The notes under the pieces: model-generated | Database searches by the model: none | Told to the model about the DNA's origin: nothing | The model's input: only the letters and a program-made list of their open reading frames with translations | Assembly: GCF_021556615.1 (NCBI RefSeq) | Contig: NZ_JAKGGD010000002.1 | Coordinates: 434,001 to 498,000 of the forward strand | DNA: 64,000 bases | Reading direction: 5' to 3' | Origin: Paracoccus salsus | Lineage (GTDB): Bacteria; Pseudomonadota; Alphaproteobacteria; Rhodobacterales; Rhodobacteraceae | Made by a program: the position numbers and the translations under genes | Shown: positions 1 through 8,832 of the stretch, one piece after another | Layout: every line of letters begins with the position of its first letter | Numbering within the stretch: position 1 is the stretch's first letter

Positions 1-993
1 CGACCGTCCCAGATTGCCGTCTGTCTCCCAGAAACGTGGCGCGAATCGCCGCCCGATGCGGCCGCGCGAGGTCAGGAAGGCGAACAACCGCGGACCCTCG
101 GCCGAGATCGGAAAATCCTGCCCCGAAGCCTGCCACAGCGTGCCCAGCCTTTCCCGCAGCTCCTGCGCCTCGTCGCTGATCTTGCGCGCGAACAGGAAAT
201 CCTGCCGCAGCAACAGGTCGTAGTGGTCGTTGTAGAAGGTGATCGGCATGCCATAGTCGGAAAACAGCAGGAAGGTCGGGGTGCGCGACCGGATCTGGGA
301 TTTCGGCACCAGATGCGCGACAAGCGTCTGGAAAAAGGTTTCGTCCGGAATCCATGTGCTGCGGAAAAACCGGACATAGTGCGGACGCGCGGCGATCAGC
401 GCCAGCATCGCCTCGATCGTCTGCCGCCGCAGGCACCACCATTGCGACCCGATCATGATCTGCAGGTCCTCGGGGATCCGGCGCTGCAGGCGCAGCCGCT
501 TTTGCAGGTCCAGGCTGGTATAGAACAAGGCCTTCTGGGTCCGTTCGTTGAACCAGTGCCGATAGATCAGCCGCTCTTGCCTGATGCCGGTCTTGATCCA
601 GCCGCTGTCGAAGAAATCGAAGCTTTCGATGAAGTCGCAATCCTCGGCATCCAGAAAGGCCCGCGCATGTTCCGCCGACTTGATCGGCATGCAGTCGCCC
701 GACAGCATGTAGAAGTGAGTGGCTTGCTGGAACGCCTTCTCGGCCGCGCGCAAGGCTTCCAGCGTCGCCGCGACCAGCGACCATTCACCCCAGCCGCAAT
801 TCAGCCGCCGCGCCGCGAACACCACCCCAGGGTGTCCGGCAAGGGCCTCGCGGACCATCCGGTATTCCGCGACCGGGGCGCCCTTGTCATAGTGGATCGC
901 GACGTAATCGCCCGACGCGGTCAGACGCCGGGCCTGGTCGATCACGCCTTGCGGATCCTTGTGCGTCAGCAGGATGAAGGCGATACGGGCCAT
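1..993 (-). CDS. GT14 core-2/I-branching-type glycosyltransferase, 3' end cut by window
   Basis: The frame runs without a stop from an ATG at 993 to the left edge (331 codons visible), so the C-terminus is missing. The protein opens MARIAFILLTHKDP and then has the D(K)G, SGDCMP and EDCDFIES stretches seen in core-2/I-branching beta-1,6-N-acetylglucosaminyltransferase-type proteins (GT14). In Rhodobacterales these often carry an extra C-terminal domain (DUF5928), which may lie partly outside the window. The likely role is transfer of a sugar to a surface polysaccharide or glycoprotein; the acceptor cannot be told. It is divergent from a sulfotransferase gene, which fits a shared cell-surface sugar modification. 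The family call is recognition by motif and not by alignment. Confidence 0.75.
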   Translation of the reverse strand, partial: MARIAFILLTHKDPQGVIDQARRLTASGDYVAIHYDKGAPVAEYRMVREALAGHPGVVFAARRLNCGWGEWSLVAATLEALRAAEKAFQQATHFYMLSGDCMPIKSAEHARAFLDAEDCDFIESFDFFDSGWIKTGIRQERLIYRHWFNERTQKALFYTSLDLQKRLRLQRRIPEDLQIMIGSQWWCLRRQTIEAMLALIAARPHYVRFFRSTWIPDETFFQTLVAHLVPKSQIRSRTPTFLLFSDYGMPITFYNDHYDLLLRQDFLFARKISDEAQELRERLGTLWQASGQDFPISAEGPRLFAFLTSRGRIGRRFAPRFWETDGNLGRS

Positions 994-1160
994 TGCAGGC
1001 AACTATATCCGTCCAGTTCATGGCGAGGTGAAGGGAGGCCGTTGATAATCCCCTCGTCTTTTGATCTTTGTTCCTAAACATTTTCAGCGCGTGGGCAAGC
1101 GGCGTGCGGTCAGAACCGCGACACGACCGCAACCGCGCCGCGAAACGGAGTTGCGGCAGA

Positions 1161-1979
1161 ATGGGTTTTCCCGGCGTCTGGATGACGGAAAGCGAAAGCA
1201 TGATCTATCGGGTGGTGCCGAAATGCGCCTGCTCGACCATCGGCCAGATCATGTTCCATTCCGATCACGGCAGGTTCTTCGACGGCGATATCCACGATTC
1301 CAGATCGGGCCTGCACAAATGGTCGCAGGAAGACAGCCAGCCACTGATCGAACAGGCGGTCCGCGCCCACACGGCCCTGACCTTCACCTGCGTCCGCAAC
1401 CCCTACGCGCGCCTGCTGTCGTCGTTCTTCGACAAGATCGCGGGTATCCAGCGCAACGGAAGACGCTATCGCGGCAACCTGGTGCCGCAGCTGGTCCAGC
1501 GCTATGGCATCGATGTCGGCAGCCCCGAGAACGGGTTCGCATTCGACCAGATCGCCAGCTTTCGCCGGTTCCTTCTGTTCGCGCGCGATACGATCCGCTG
1601 GCGCCGCCCGATGGAGCCGGATATCCACTGGTCGGCGATGTCGGGACATGTCTCGACCTTCATCCTGAACGGCGGACGCTATGACCGCATCTTCTTCACC
1701 GAGATGTTCAATGAAGGCATGCAACAGGTTCTTGACGCCGCCAGGACGCCCGTCTCCGTCGATCTGGCGCAGGTGCCGCGCTTCAACGAGAGCGAAGGCC
1801 ACGGCCCCCGGCGCGCGCACAAGGTCAGCGACTATTTCGACGACTTGTCCCGGCACCTGATCTGGGAAATCTACAAGGACGACTTCCTGCTGTTCCGCTA
1901 TGACTTCGACGATCCCGACAACAAGATGCCAACCGGCGAGATCGACCTGGAAGAAGTCCACGCCAAGCTGGGTCGCTGA
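1161..1979 (+). CDS. sulfotransferase family protein (Sulfotransfer_2-like)
   Basis: The 272-residue protein has the two PAPS-binding signatures of carbohydrate sulfotransferases: a 5'-phosphosulfate loop PKCACST at residues 20-26, and a 3'-phosphate motif RNPYARLLSSF at 79-89. It would move sulfate from PAPS to a hydroxyl on a sugar. The start at 1161 is preferred because GGAG lies 10 bases upstream; an in-frame ATG at 1068 would add 31 residues before the PAPS loop with no conserved look. It is divergent from the GT14 gene, so the two may decorate the same glycan. The substrate is unknown. Confidence 0.8.
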   Translation: MGFPGVWMTESESMIYRVVPKCACSTIGQIMFHSDHGRFFDGDIHDSRSGLHKWSQEDSQPLIEQAVRAHTALTFTCVRNPYARLLSSFFDKIAGIQRNGRRYRGNLVPQLVQRYGIDVGSPENGFAFDQIASFRRFLLFARDTIRWRRPMEPDIHWSAMSGHVSTFILNGGRYDRIFFTEMFNEGMQQVLDAARTPVSVDLAQVPRFNESEGHGPRRAHKVSDYFDDLSRHLIWEIYKDDFLLFRYDFDDPDNKMPTGEIDLEEVHAKLGR

Positions 1980-2044
1980 CCGGCATGCGCGGACGGGCGG
2001 ACCCGGCCTGCCGGTTGGCACGGCACAGGCGCCGCTGACCGGCT

Positions 2045-2518
2045 TTATTCCAGGTGGCTTTCCATGAACCACAGGTCCTTGTCTGCCGTCCGCGAGGCGG
2101 CGGTCAGGATATCGGCGGTGTCCGCGTCGCCGGCCTGATCCGTGACGTCGATCCCTGCACGCAGTTTCGCGCCGTGGTCGCGCATCCGCTCGCAGACCGC
2201 CTTGATGTGATCGGCAGCCTTGGTCAGATCGGTGGGATAGGGTTCGATCGACGTCCTCTTGGTGACCTCTTCGGCCGTCCCGATCGCGACGCCGTCGAGG
2301 ATCTGGACGCGCTCGGCCATGATGTCGACATGTTCCTGAATATTGGCGTAGACGCTGTCGAACAGCTCATGGACGGCGATGAAGTTGGGGCCCTTCACGT
2401 TCCAATGCGCCTGCTTGATCGCCAGACCCAGGGCGATGGCGTCGGCAAGCCGGGCGTTCAGTTCGGATATTGCAGTCTTGCGACCATTGTCGGACAGACC
2501 TTGCAGATTCACAGCCAT
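2045..2518 (-). CDS. dps: Dps family ferritin-like DNA-protection protein
   Basis: This 157-residue protein carries the Dps/miniferritin signature: HWNVKGPNF, then H...F..., then D..AER at roughly residues 35-70. These supply the two half-sites of the ferroxidase centre formed across the dimer interface. Dps dodecamers oxidise Fe(II) with peroxide, store iron and can coat DNA in stationary phase. The ATG at 2518 is chosen because AAGGAA lies just upstream and the sequence MAVNLQGL is a natural Dps N-terminus; the frame stays open further upstream but reads as non-conserved. It follows acpP on the same strand but is separated from it by a terminator, so it is probably a single-gene unit. Confidence 0.92.
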   Translation of the reverse strand: MAVNLQGLSDNGRKTAISELNARLADAIALGLAIKQAHWNVKGPNFIAVHELFDSVYANIQEHVDIMAERVQILDGVAIGTAEEVTKRTSIEPYPTDLTKAADHIKAVCERMRDHGAKLRAGIDVTDQAGDADTADILTAASRTADKDLWFMESHLE

Positions 2519-2592
2519 GACATGTTCCTTTCGGCTTTCCCCGAACAACGCGCGCGGCGGTGCGCGGTTCCACGCGCGGATCGGCAAGCACG

Positions 2593-2628
2593 AAAAAACG
2601 GCGCCTCTCGCAAGAGAGTGCGCCGTTT
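2593..2628 (-). terminator. intrinsic terminator after acpP
   Basis: The inverted repeat ACGGCGC-CTCTC-GCAA-GAGAG-T-GCGCCGT is followed on the minus strand by a run of six T, about 45 bases beyond the acpP stop. It separates acpP from dps, which lies downstream on the same strand. The plus-strand side has only three T, so it should work mainly for acpP. Confidence 0.85.
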
Positions 2629-2672
2629 CAAGGCCGTCATTCGGCAAGCCGCCATTCCGGCCAGGCGTCGTG

Positions 2673-2906
2673 TCAGACGGCGCCCTTGATGAAGGTTACC
2701 GCATCACCGACGGTCTGGATCGTCTCGGCGGCGTCATCCGGAATCTCGATCCCGAACTCTTCCTCGAAGGCCATAACCAGCTCGACTGTGTCGAGGCTGT
2801 CGGCGCCCAGATCGTCGATGAACGAGGCGGAATCGACCACCTTGTCTTCTTCGACGCCCAGATGCTCCACCACGATCTTCTTCACGCGATCAGCGATATC
2901 GCTCAT
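2673..2906 (-). CDS. acpP: acyl carrier protein
   Basis: The 77-residue acidic protein has the length and sequence of bacterial AcpP. The phosphopantetheine attachment site is Ser37 in GADSLD. It carries the growing acyl chain in type II fatty-acid synthesis and donates acyl groups for lipid A and phospholipids. The start at 2906 is set by AGGA eight bases upstream and gives [10 protein letters not shown], the usual N-terminus. It lies downstream of fabG and fabD on the same strand, with a 170-base gap before it that can hold its own promoter; a strong terminator follows. Confidence 0.97.
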   Translation of the reverse strand: MSDIADRVKKIVVEHLGVEEDKVVDSASFIDDLGADSLDTVELVMAFEEEFGIEIPDDAAETIQTVGDAVTFIKGAV

Positions 2907-3076
2907 GTCATATCCTCGTTCTCGCGGGCATCCGCCCAAGTTGTGCGCGGGCACGGGCCCGGTTCAGCACAGGGCGGTTCCCCTGCTGCTAAGGGCGGGG
3001 ATATAGCACCCATGTTCACTCATGCAACCAGTTTTCAAAGGATTCTCGCGCCGCGTTGCAGCGTTGCAGAACCGGC

Positions 3077-3814
3077 TCAGATCATCGCCATCCCGCCATT
3101 GACATGCAACGTCGCGCCGGTGACGTATCCGGCGTCGGGGCTTGCGAGGTAGGCGACGGCCGCCGCGATATCCGCGGGCCTGCCCATCGCACCTGCCGGG
3201 ATCTGCGCCAGGATCTTGCCCTTCTGCTCGTCACTCAGCTTGTCGGTCATGGCTGTCGCGATGAAACCGGGGGCCACGCAGTTCACGGTGATGCCGCGGC
3301 TGGCGACCTCGTAGGCCAGCGATTTCGACATCCCGACCAGCCCGGCCTTCGCGGCGGCGTAATTGCCCTGGCCCGGGTTGCCGGTCGTGCCCACCACCGA
3401 TGTGATGTTGATGATCCGGCCCCAGCGCGCCTTCATCATCCCGCGCAGCACGGCGCGGCTGAGCCGGAAGACGCTGGTCAGATTGACCTCCAGCACCTGC
3501 GCCCACTCGTCGTCCGACATCCGCATGAACAGGTTGTCGCGCGTGATCCCGGCATTGTTGACGAGGATATCGACCGACCCCATCGCCTCGGCGGCCGCCT
3601 TCGGCAGCGCCGCGACGGCATCGGCGTCCGACAGGTTCGCGGGCACGACATGGGCGCGCTCGCCCAATTTCTCGGCCAGTTCCGCCAACGGTGCCTCGCG
3701 TGTGCCGGACAGTGCCACGGTCGCGCCGGCGCCGTGCAGCGCCTCGGCGATCGCGCCGCCGATCCCTCCCGACGCGCCGGTTACCAGCGCGTTCCTTCCG
3801 CCCAGATCGAACAT
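3077..3814 (-). CDS. fabG: 3-oxoacyl-ACP reductase FabG
   Basis: The 245-residue short-chain dehydrogenase performs the NADPH-dependent ketoacyl-ACP reduction of fatty-acid synthesis. The nucleotide loop TGASGGIG is at residues 12-19, NNAG near 86, and the catalytic triad is Ser139, Tyr152 and Lys156 (YAAAK). It ends HVNGGMAMI, typical for FabG. AAGGGG sits a few bases before the ATG at 3814, which excludes the much longer open frame upstream. It lies 41 bases downstream of fabD and reads with it, so they form a fabD-fabG unit, with acpP next. Confidence 0.96.
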   Translation of the reverse strand: MFDLGGRNALVTGASGGIGGAIAEALHGAGATVALSGTREAPLAELAEKLGERAHVVPANLSDADAVAALPKAAAEAMGSVDILVNNAGITRDNLFMRMSDDEWAQVLEVNLTSVFRLSRAVLRGMMKARWGRIINITSVVGTTGNPGQGNYAAAKAGLVGMSKSLAYEVASRGITVNCVAPGFIATAMTDKLSDEQKGKILAQIPAGAMGRPADIAAAVAYLASPDAGYVTGATLHVNGGMAMI

Positions 3815-3855
3815 CTCAGCCCCTTTCTTCCTCACAGAATCCACGCGTGCGGGCC

Positions 3856-4782
3856 TCAGCCCTTCAGCGCCGCGATGTCGCCCGGGACGCCGATATTTCT
3901 GACCACCGCGTCCCTCGCGGTCCGCTTGATCATCCCCGACAGCGCCTTGCCGGCGCCGATTTCCCAGAACTCGGTCACGCCCGCCTCGGCCAGGTTGGCG
4001 ATCGACTCGCGCCAGCGCACCGTCCCGGTGACCTGCTCGACCAGCAACCGCCTGATCGCGCCGGGCTCGATCACCGCCTCGGCGCGGACATTGGCAATCA
4101 GCGGCACTGCCGGAGGCTGGATATCCACCCCTGCCAGCGCGTCGGCCATCACCGCCGCCGCAGGCTGCATCAGCACCGAATGGAAGGGGGCCGAGACCGG
4201 CAGCATCAGCGTGCGTTTGGCACCGGCCTCCTTCGCCGCCGCCGCCGCGCGCTCGACCGCGCCCCGGTGACCCGAGATCACGACCTGTGCCGGGTCGTTG
4301 TCGTTGGCGGCCTGGACCACCTCGCCGCCCGCGGCCTCGCGGGCGATCCGGTCGACGGTCTCGAAATCCAGCCCCAGCACGGCGGCCATCGCGCCCTGAC
4401 CGACCGGCACCGCCTCCTGCATGGCCTGGCCCCGCAGCCGCAGCAGACGCGCCGTGTCCTCGAGGCTCAGCGACCCCGCCGCGCACAGCGCCGAATATTC
4501 CCCCAGGGAATGACCCGCGACATAATTCGCGTCATGGATGCCGAAACCCTCGGCCTCCAGGGCGCGGAACGCCGCCATCGACGCGGCCATCAGCGCGGGC
4601 TGGGCGTTCTGGGTCAGGGTCAGGGTCTCGATGTCGCCGTCCCAGATGAGATCGGACAGCTTTTCGCCCAGGGCTTCGTCCACCTGATCGAATACGTCGC
4701 GCGCGGCCGGATAGGCCTCGGCCAGTTCACGACCCATCCCGATGGTCTGCGCCCCCTGTCCCGGAAAGACGAATGCCCGCAT
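3856..4782 (-). CDS. fabD: malonyl-CoA:ACP transacylase FabD
   Basis: The 308-residue protein transfers malonyl from CoA to AcpP to start fatty-acid elongation. It opens MRAFVFPGQGAQ, the standard FabD start. The nucleophile is Ser92 in GHSLGEYSA and the partner His is in the SAPFHS segment near residue 200. It is the first gene of the fabD-fabG unit. Upstream lies a degraded phosphatase gene on the same strand, so any fabD promoter must lie inside or just after that remnant. Confidence 0.96.
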   Translation of the reverse strand: MRAFVFPGQGAQTIGMGRELAEAYPAARDVFDQVDEALGEKLSDLIWDGDIETLTLTQNAQPALMAASMAAFRALEAEGFGIHDANYVAGHSLGEYSALCAAGSLSLEDTARLLRLRGQAMQEAVPVGQGAMAAVLGLDFETVDRIAREAAGGEVVQAANDNDPAQVVISGHRGAVERAAAAAKEAGAKRTLMLPVSAPFHSVLMQPAAAVMADALAGVDIQPPAVPLIANVRAEAVIEPGAIRRLLVEQVTGTVRWRESIANLAEAGVTEFWEIGAGKALSGMIKRTARDAVVRNIGVPGDIAALKG

Positions 4783-4858
4783 TGCGGCCCCCTGAAATTA
4801 TGTTCCCGACAAACGGCATACCTTGCACGGGGCCTTGCCGCAACTGACAGCACCAAGC

Positions 4859-5160
4859 CTAGCTTTCGGGAAAGCCCAGCCAGGGTTCCATGTCTTCCCG
4901 GGTGACGCCCATGGGATGCGCGCGGCTCTGCCCCGGAATGCCGATATGTCCGAAGACCGGCGACAGCTGCCATTCCGCCGCTTCCCCGCCCCCTCCGGCG
5001 ATCCCGGCTCCTTACAGCGCCGAGGCGAGCCCGGTCCGGTCAGCCCCGCCCATGCCGTGAATCAACAGCGGCCTTGGCGCACCGCGCATGACCTGCAACA
5101 GATCCTGAACCTGTGCGCGATCCAGCGAACGCGGCCGCAGCCCCCATTCAAGGATACCAA
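4859..5160 (-). pseudogene. remnant of a tyrosine/dual-specificity phosphatase
   Basis: This roughly 440-base gap between fabD and ndk holds a decayed reading frame on the minus strand. Read through, it gives a tyrosine-phosphatase-like P-loop and C-terminus: RPLLIHGMGGADRTGLASAL, then a stop, then QLSPVFGHIGIPGQSRAH and ending PWLGFPES. The normal loop is HCxxGxDR; here the catalytic Cys codon (5054-5056) reads GGC, Gly. An in-frame TAA (5012-5014) follows the loop, and no N-terminal half is present before the ndk terminator. Cys loss, stop and truncation all point to a dead gene. The family call rests on the loop and the C-terminal pattern known from alphaproteobacterial phosphatases. Confidence 0.65.
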
Positions 5161-5174
5161 CACCCAGAGCGCAT

Positions 5175-5203
5175 GAAAAAAGGCGTCCCCGGGGGAGGCC
5201 TTT
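5175..5203 (-). terminator. intrinsic terminator after ndk
   Basis: On the minus strand AAAGGC pairs with GCCTTT around an inner TCCC/GGGA stem, followed by a T tract, starting about 25 bases beyond the ndk stop. It closes the ndk transcript and insulates it from the phosphatase remnant and fabD. Confidence 0.8.
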
Positions 5204-5226
5204 CTCAGATCGTGTATCGCGGCAGC

Positions 5227-5649
5227 TTAGCCGACCAGTTCCAGCCCCGAGAAGAAGAAGGCAATCTCTTCCTTGGCGGTTTCCGGCGCGTCCGACCCGT
5301 GGACCGAATTTTCGCCGACCGACAGCGCGAATTCCTTGCGGATGGTGCCCTCGTCGGCGTTCGCCGGGTTGGTGGCGCCCATCACGTCACGGTTCTTGGC
5401 AATCGCGTTCTCGCCTTCCAGCACCTGCACCACGACCGGCTCGGACGCCATGAACTCGACCAGTTCGCCATAGAAGGGGCGGTCCTTGTGAACCTCGTAG
5501 AACTTGCCGGCCTGTTCGGGCGACAGCTTGATGCGCTTCTGCGCAACGATGCGCAGTCCGGCATCCTCGAACTTGGCGTTGATCTTGCCGGTCAGGTTGC
5601 GACGTGTCGCGTCGGGCTTGATGATGGAAAGGGTGCGTTCGGTGGCCAT
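5227..5649 (-). CDS. ndk: nucleoside diphosphate kinase
   Basis: The 140-residue enzyme balances nucleoside triphosphate pools by moving the gamma phosphate of ATP to NDPs through a phospho-histidine. The catalytic His117 is in NSVHGSD, and the N-terminus [14 protein letters not shown] is typical. The length matches the family. The ATG at 5649 is used because AAGG lies upstream; the frame opens further but is not conserved. It is a single-gene unit with its own terminator, divergent from the AI-2E-type transporter. Confidence 0.97.
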   Translation of the reverse strand: MATERTLSIIKPDATRRNLTGKINAKFEDAGLRIVAQKRIKLSPEQAGKFYEVHKDRPFYGELVEFMASEPVVVQVLEGENAIAKNRDVMGATNPANADEGTIRKEFALSVGENSVHGSDAPETAKEEIAFFFSGLELVG

Positions 5650-5844
5650 GGGTCTACCTTGTCTGTCTGCGGCGGGCATCGGCCCACCTGTCATGAAATC
5701 CGCGCCCGGTTAGCAGGCTTGCGATGCCCCGGCAAGGACCAGCACCCGGGTCCCCGCGGGCGACAAGCCGTCCCGGTCCCCTTCTGGCTGCGGCGAAACG
5801 TGATAGATGTTGGTTCAGGCAAGCGCCTGATGGAAGGAGTCCGT

Positions 5845-6960
5845 ATGACCGAGCCCCATCCCGACCCGAAGGACAGGGACCGCCGACGTCGCTTCTCGCG
5901 CATGGCGGACATCCCGTTTGCGACCATCATCGCAGTCTTCGCCATCGGCCTCTTGCTGCTGGCGATCCGGACCTTGTCCACGGTATTTCTGATGGCCTTT
6001 GCCGCCATGCTTCTGGCGATCGCGCTGCGCGGCGGCGCACGGGTGCTGAACCGTAGCCTGCGCCTGCCGTTCAAGTCGGGTGTGCTTCTGACCGCCATGC
6101 TGGCGGTGGGATCGATCTACGCGGCCTTCGGCGCCGTCGGTCCCGAGATTTCGAAACAGTTCGACGAACTGCTGTCCAGCCTGCCCGGCGCGTGGCAGCA
6201 GGTCAGCGACTGGCTGGAGAGCAGCAATATCGGGCAGTTTCTGGAACGCCAGATCGAGGCGGACCCGGATGGCGGTGACGGGGCGGCGGCGGCAGGCAGC
6301 ATCCCCTCGATCTTCGGCTATGTGACCGGCACGATCACGACGGTTTTCGGCGGGCTTGCCAATCTGGTGCTGATGGTGACGATGGCGATCTTCCTGGGCA
6401 TGGACGCGCCAACCTACAGGGGCGGTTTCCTTCGGCTCGTTCCGTTCGGTTATCGCGAACGCGCCGGCGGGATCTTCGACGAATGCGCAAGCGCATTGGC
6501 GCGGTGGATGGGCGGACAGGCGCTGGACATGCTGGCCGTTGCGTTGCTGACCGGGCTGGGACTTTGGCTGCTGGGGATCCCCCTGGCGCTGGTGCTGGGC
6601 CTGATCGCGGGCCTGACCAACATCATCCCGGTGATCGGCCCGTTCCTGTCGGGCATTCCGGCGGTGATGTTCGCGCTGACCCAGGGCATGGACACGGCCA
6701 TCTATGTGGCATTGCTGTTTCTGGTCATCCAGCAGCTCGAGGGCAATATCCTGATGCCGATGATCCAGAACTACGCGGCCCATCTGCCTCCGGTGCTGAC
6801 GGTCATGGCCATCGTCGCCTTCGGCAGCATGTTGGGGCTGTTCGGCGTGATCCTGGCCACGCCCCTGCTGCTGGTCTCGATCATCCTCGTTCAGCGGATC
6901 TACGTCGAGGACGTGCTGGGTGACACCATGCCCGCGCGCGACGACATCGAGGACCCCTGA
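5845..6960 (+). CDS. AI-2E family transporter (PerM/TqsA type)
   Basis: The 371-residue membrane protein fits the AI-2E/PerM exporter family: a short charged N-terminus, two helices near residues 25-65, another near 70-95, a soluble stretch near 100-150 with an acidic low-complexity part, and a C-terminal bundle with the GLTNIIPVIGPFLS and QQLEGNILMP motifs typical of the family. Members include TqsA and various small-molecule or ion efflux proteins, so the substrate is not known. GGAAGGAG ends five bases before the ATG at 5845; the ATG at 5830 is also in frame but has no such site. Confidence 0.88.
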   Translation: MTEPHPDPKDRDRRRRFSRMADIPFATIIAVFAIGLLLLAIRTLSTVFLMAFAAMLLAIALRGGARVLNRSLRLPFKSGVLLTAMLAVGSIYAAFGAVGPEISKQFDELLSSLPGAWQQVSDWLESSNIGQFLERQIEADPDGGDGAAAAGSIPSIFGYVTGTITTVFGGLANLVLMVTMAIFLGMDAPTYRGGFLRLVPFGYRERAGGIFDECASALARWMGGQALDMLAVALLTGLGLWLLGIPLALVLGLIAGLTNIIPVIGPFLSGIPAVMFALTQGMDTAIYVALLFLVIQQLEGNILMPMIQNYAAHLPPVLTVMAIVAFGSMLGLFGVILATPLLLVSIILVQRIYVEDVLGDTMPARDDIEDP

Positions 6961-6976
6961 TCGCCAGGCGCGTGTC

Positions 6977-6994
6977 TTGTCAGATCAGGGTCAT
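6977..6994 (+). promoter_or_regulatory. candidate Pho box upstream of olsB
   Basis: TTGTCAG-ATCA-GGGTCAT matches the two 7-base direct repeats of the PhoB consensus (CTGTCAT-N4-CTGTCAT) at 10 of 14 positions with the correct 11-base period. It ends about 70 bases before the olsB start. In Sinorhizobium olsB is induced under phosphate limitation through PhoB, so the placement makes sense. With only 10 of 14 matches this is a prediction. Confidence 0.4.
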
Positions 6995-7062
6995 TGTGCT
7001 TTCGCGGAACTGACACAAGATCAGGATATGGCTTGCGCCGAGACATCAGGGGCACTTACCAC

Positions 7063-7818
7063 ATGCCACCATTCCGCCGAGGTCGATACCAGGCTCGACT
7101 GGCCGAAACCCCCCAGGACGTGCACGCAGCGCAGCGGCTGCGGTGGCTGTGCTTCATCGCTCGCAACGAAGGACGCGATGACGGCGTGCAGATCGACAGC
7201 GATGCGCTGGACGCCGACTGCCGGCACATGCTGGTCGAGGAGGTTGCGACCGGCACGCTTGTCTGCTGTTTCCGCTTCCTGCAACTGGCGGGCGGGTCCG
7301 AGATCGGCCGCAGCTATTCCGCGCAATTCTACAATCTCAAGGCGCTGGAATCCTTTGACGGCCCGATGGTCGAGATGGGTCGTTTCTGCATCCACCCCGA
7401 GCAGCGCGATCCCGACATCATCCGCATCTCGTGGGCCGCGATGACCCGATTTGTCGAGGCGGCGGGGATCGAGATGCTGTTCGGCTGCTCCAGCTTCGTG
7501 GGCACCGAACCCGATGAGCACGCCGAGGCTTTCGCGATCCTCAGGGAACGCCACCTGGCGCCACGACGCTGGTGGCCGCGCGTCAAGGCGCCCAGGGTGT
7601 TCAGCTTTGCGCAGGCCTTGCGGCTGCGCAAGCCCGATCCCAAGCGCGCCATGGCCGCGATGCCGCCGCTGCTGCGCAGCTATCTCGCCATGGGCGGCTG
7701 GGTCAGCGACCACGCCGTGGTCGATCCTGTGCTGCAAACGATGCATGTCTTCACCGGAGTCGAAATCCGCGCCATCCCGCCATCCCGCCGCCGCCTGCTG
7801 AGCGCCTCGGCGGTCTGA
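7063..7818 (+). CDS. olsB: L-ornithine N(alpha)-acyltransferase (OlsB-like GNAT protein)
   Basis: The 251-residue protein belongs to the acyl-ACP-dependent GNAT group that makes lyso-ornithine lipid, the first step of phosphorus-free ornithine lipid synthesis. Recognisable parts are LRWLCFIA(R) near residue 25, D.DA.D..C.H.LV near 50, the VEMGRFCIHP core near 105, and the FGCSSFVGTEP segment near 145. AGGGG lies 10 bases before the ATG at 7063. No olsA partner for the second acylation is present next to it; the urease operon follows. A candidate Pho box lies upstream. A general hemolysin-like acyltransferase name would describe the same family. Confidence 0.85.
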   Translation: MPPFRRGRYQARLAETPQDVHAAQRLRWLCFIARNEGRDDGVQIDSDALDADCRHMLVEEVATGTLVCCFRFLQLAGGSEIGRSYSAQFYNLKALESFDGPMVEMGRFCIHPEQRDPDIIRISWAAMTRFVEAAGIEMLFGCSSFVGTEPDEHAEAFAILRERHLAPRRWWPRVKAPRVFSFAQALRLRKPDPKRAMAAMPPLLRSYLAMGGWVSDHAVVDPVLQTMHVFTGVEIRAIPPSRRRLLSASAV

Positions 7819-8015
7819 GACCGGGTCCGACGCGGGCGACAGCGCCGACGGCTGATCTCGGGCTGGGTATCACCCCCTCGAACCGTCCAGATCCTGCCCG
7901 ATATTCCCGCAATCGGCCCGCGTCGCGGGCAAAGCGCCGGGCGTTTACTTCGGCACGGCCTTCGCCGCTTGCGGGGTTCATTGACCTGGGATCGGGCGGC
8001 GCGCCCAGTGCCGTC

Positions 8016-8831
8016 ATGTTCGATGCCTCCGCCCAGCCGATCACCATGCAGCGCAGCTCCGGCCGCGCATATGTCAGTCTGGGCCCGCGGGGGATCATCG
8101 ACCTGGCGCAGTCCGGATCTGCCAGGGTGATGCTTCCCCGTGTGACGGCGGGACTGCCCGAGATCGTTTTCCTGAACACGTCAGGCGGGCTGGCCTCGGG
8201 CGACAGTCTGGAATTTGCGGTCGAGTTGCGCCCCGGCACCCGCGCGCTGGCCACGACGCAGACGGCCGAGCGCGCCTACCGCGCCGAGCAGGCACCGGCC
8301 CGCGCCGCCGTGCGGCTGAAGGTCGCCGAGGGGGCGTGGCTGCACTGGCTGCCGCAGGAAACGATCCTGTTCGACGGCGCCAGGCTGTGCCGCCGGACCG
8401 AAATCGATCTGGCCGAGGGCGCCGGCTGCATGCTGCTGGAAATGATCGTGCTGGGTCGGCTGGCGATGGGCGAACAGCTTGCGCGTCTGACATTGGGCGA
8501 CAGGCGGGTGGTCCGACGCGCCGGGCGGCTGGTCCATCATGACGCGCTGATGCTGGACGATGACGCGCTGAACCGGCTGGACGGTGCGTCGATGCTGGGC
8601 GGCGCGCGCGCGATGGCAACGCTGGCGGTCATCGCGCCCCAGGCGCCCGATCTGTTGGCCAGGGCCCGCGACGTGCTGGACGAACCCGGCGTCACCTCGG
8701 CAGCCAGCGCCCCTCCCGGGCGACTGGTGGTGCGCTTGCTGGGCGGCGATGGCTGGCCGCTGCGCCGGCAGTTGAACCGCCTCCTGTGCTCGCTGCGCGC
8801 CGATCCCCTTCCCCGTATCTGGCAGGTCTGA
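8016..8831 (+). CDS. ureD: urease accessory protein UreD
   Basis: The 271-residue protein is the UreD/UreH subunit of the nickel-insertion complex that binds apo-urease with UreF and UreG. Family features are [11 protein letters not shown] near residue 11, [11 protein letters not shown] near 53, [10 protein letters not shown] near 80, and [14 protein letters not shown] near 110. The ATG at 8016 gives the usual MFDA start but has no good ribosome site, so the start is less certain than the gene. It is the first gene of the urease operon and ends one base before ureA. About 200 bases separate it from olsB and probably hold the operon promoter. Confidence 0.93.
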   Translation: MFDASAQPITMQRSSGRAYVSLGPRGIIDLAQSGSARVMLPRVTAGLPEIVFLNTSGGLASGDSLEFAVELRPGTRALATTQTAERAYRAEQAPARAAVRLKVAEGAWLHWLPQETILFDGARLCRRTEIDLAEGAGCMLLEMIVLGRLAMGEQLARLTLGDRRVVRRAGRLVHHDALMLDDDALNRLDGASMLGGARAMATLAVIAPQAPDLLARARDVLDEPGVTSAASAPPGRLVVRLLGGDGWPLRRQLNRLLCSLRADPLPRIWQV

Positions 8832-8832
8832 G

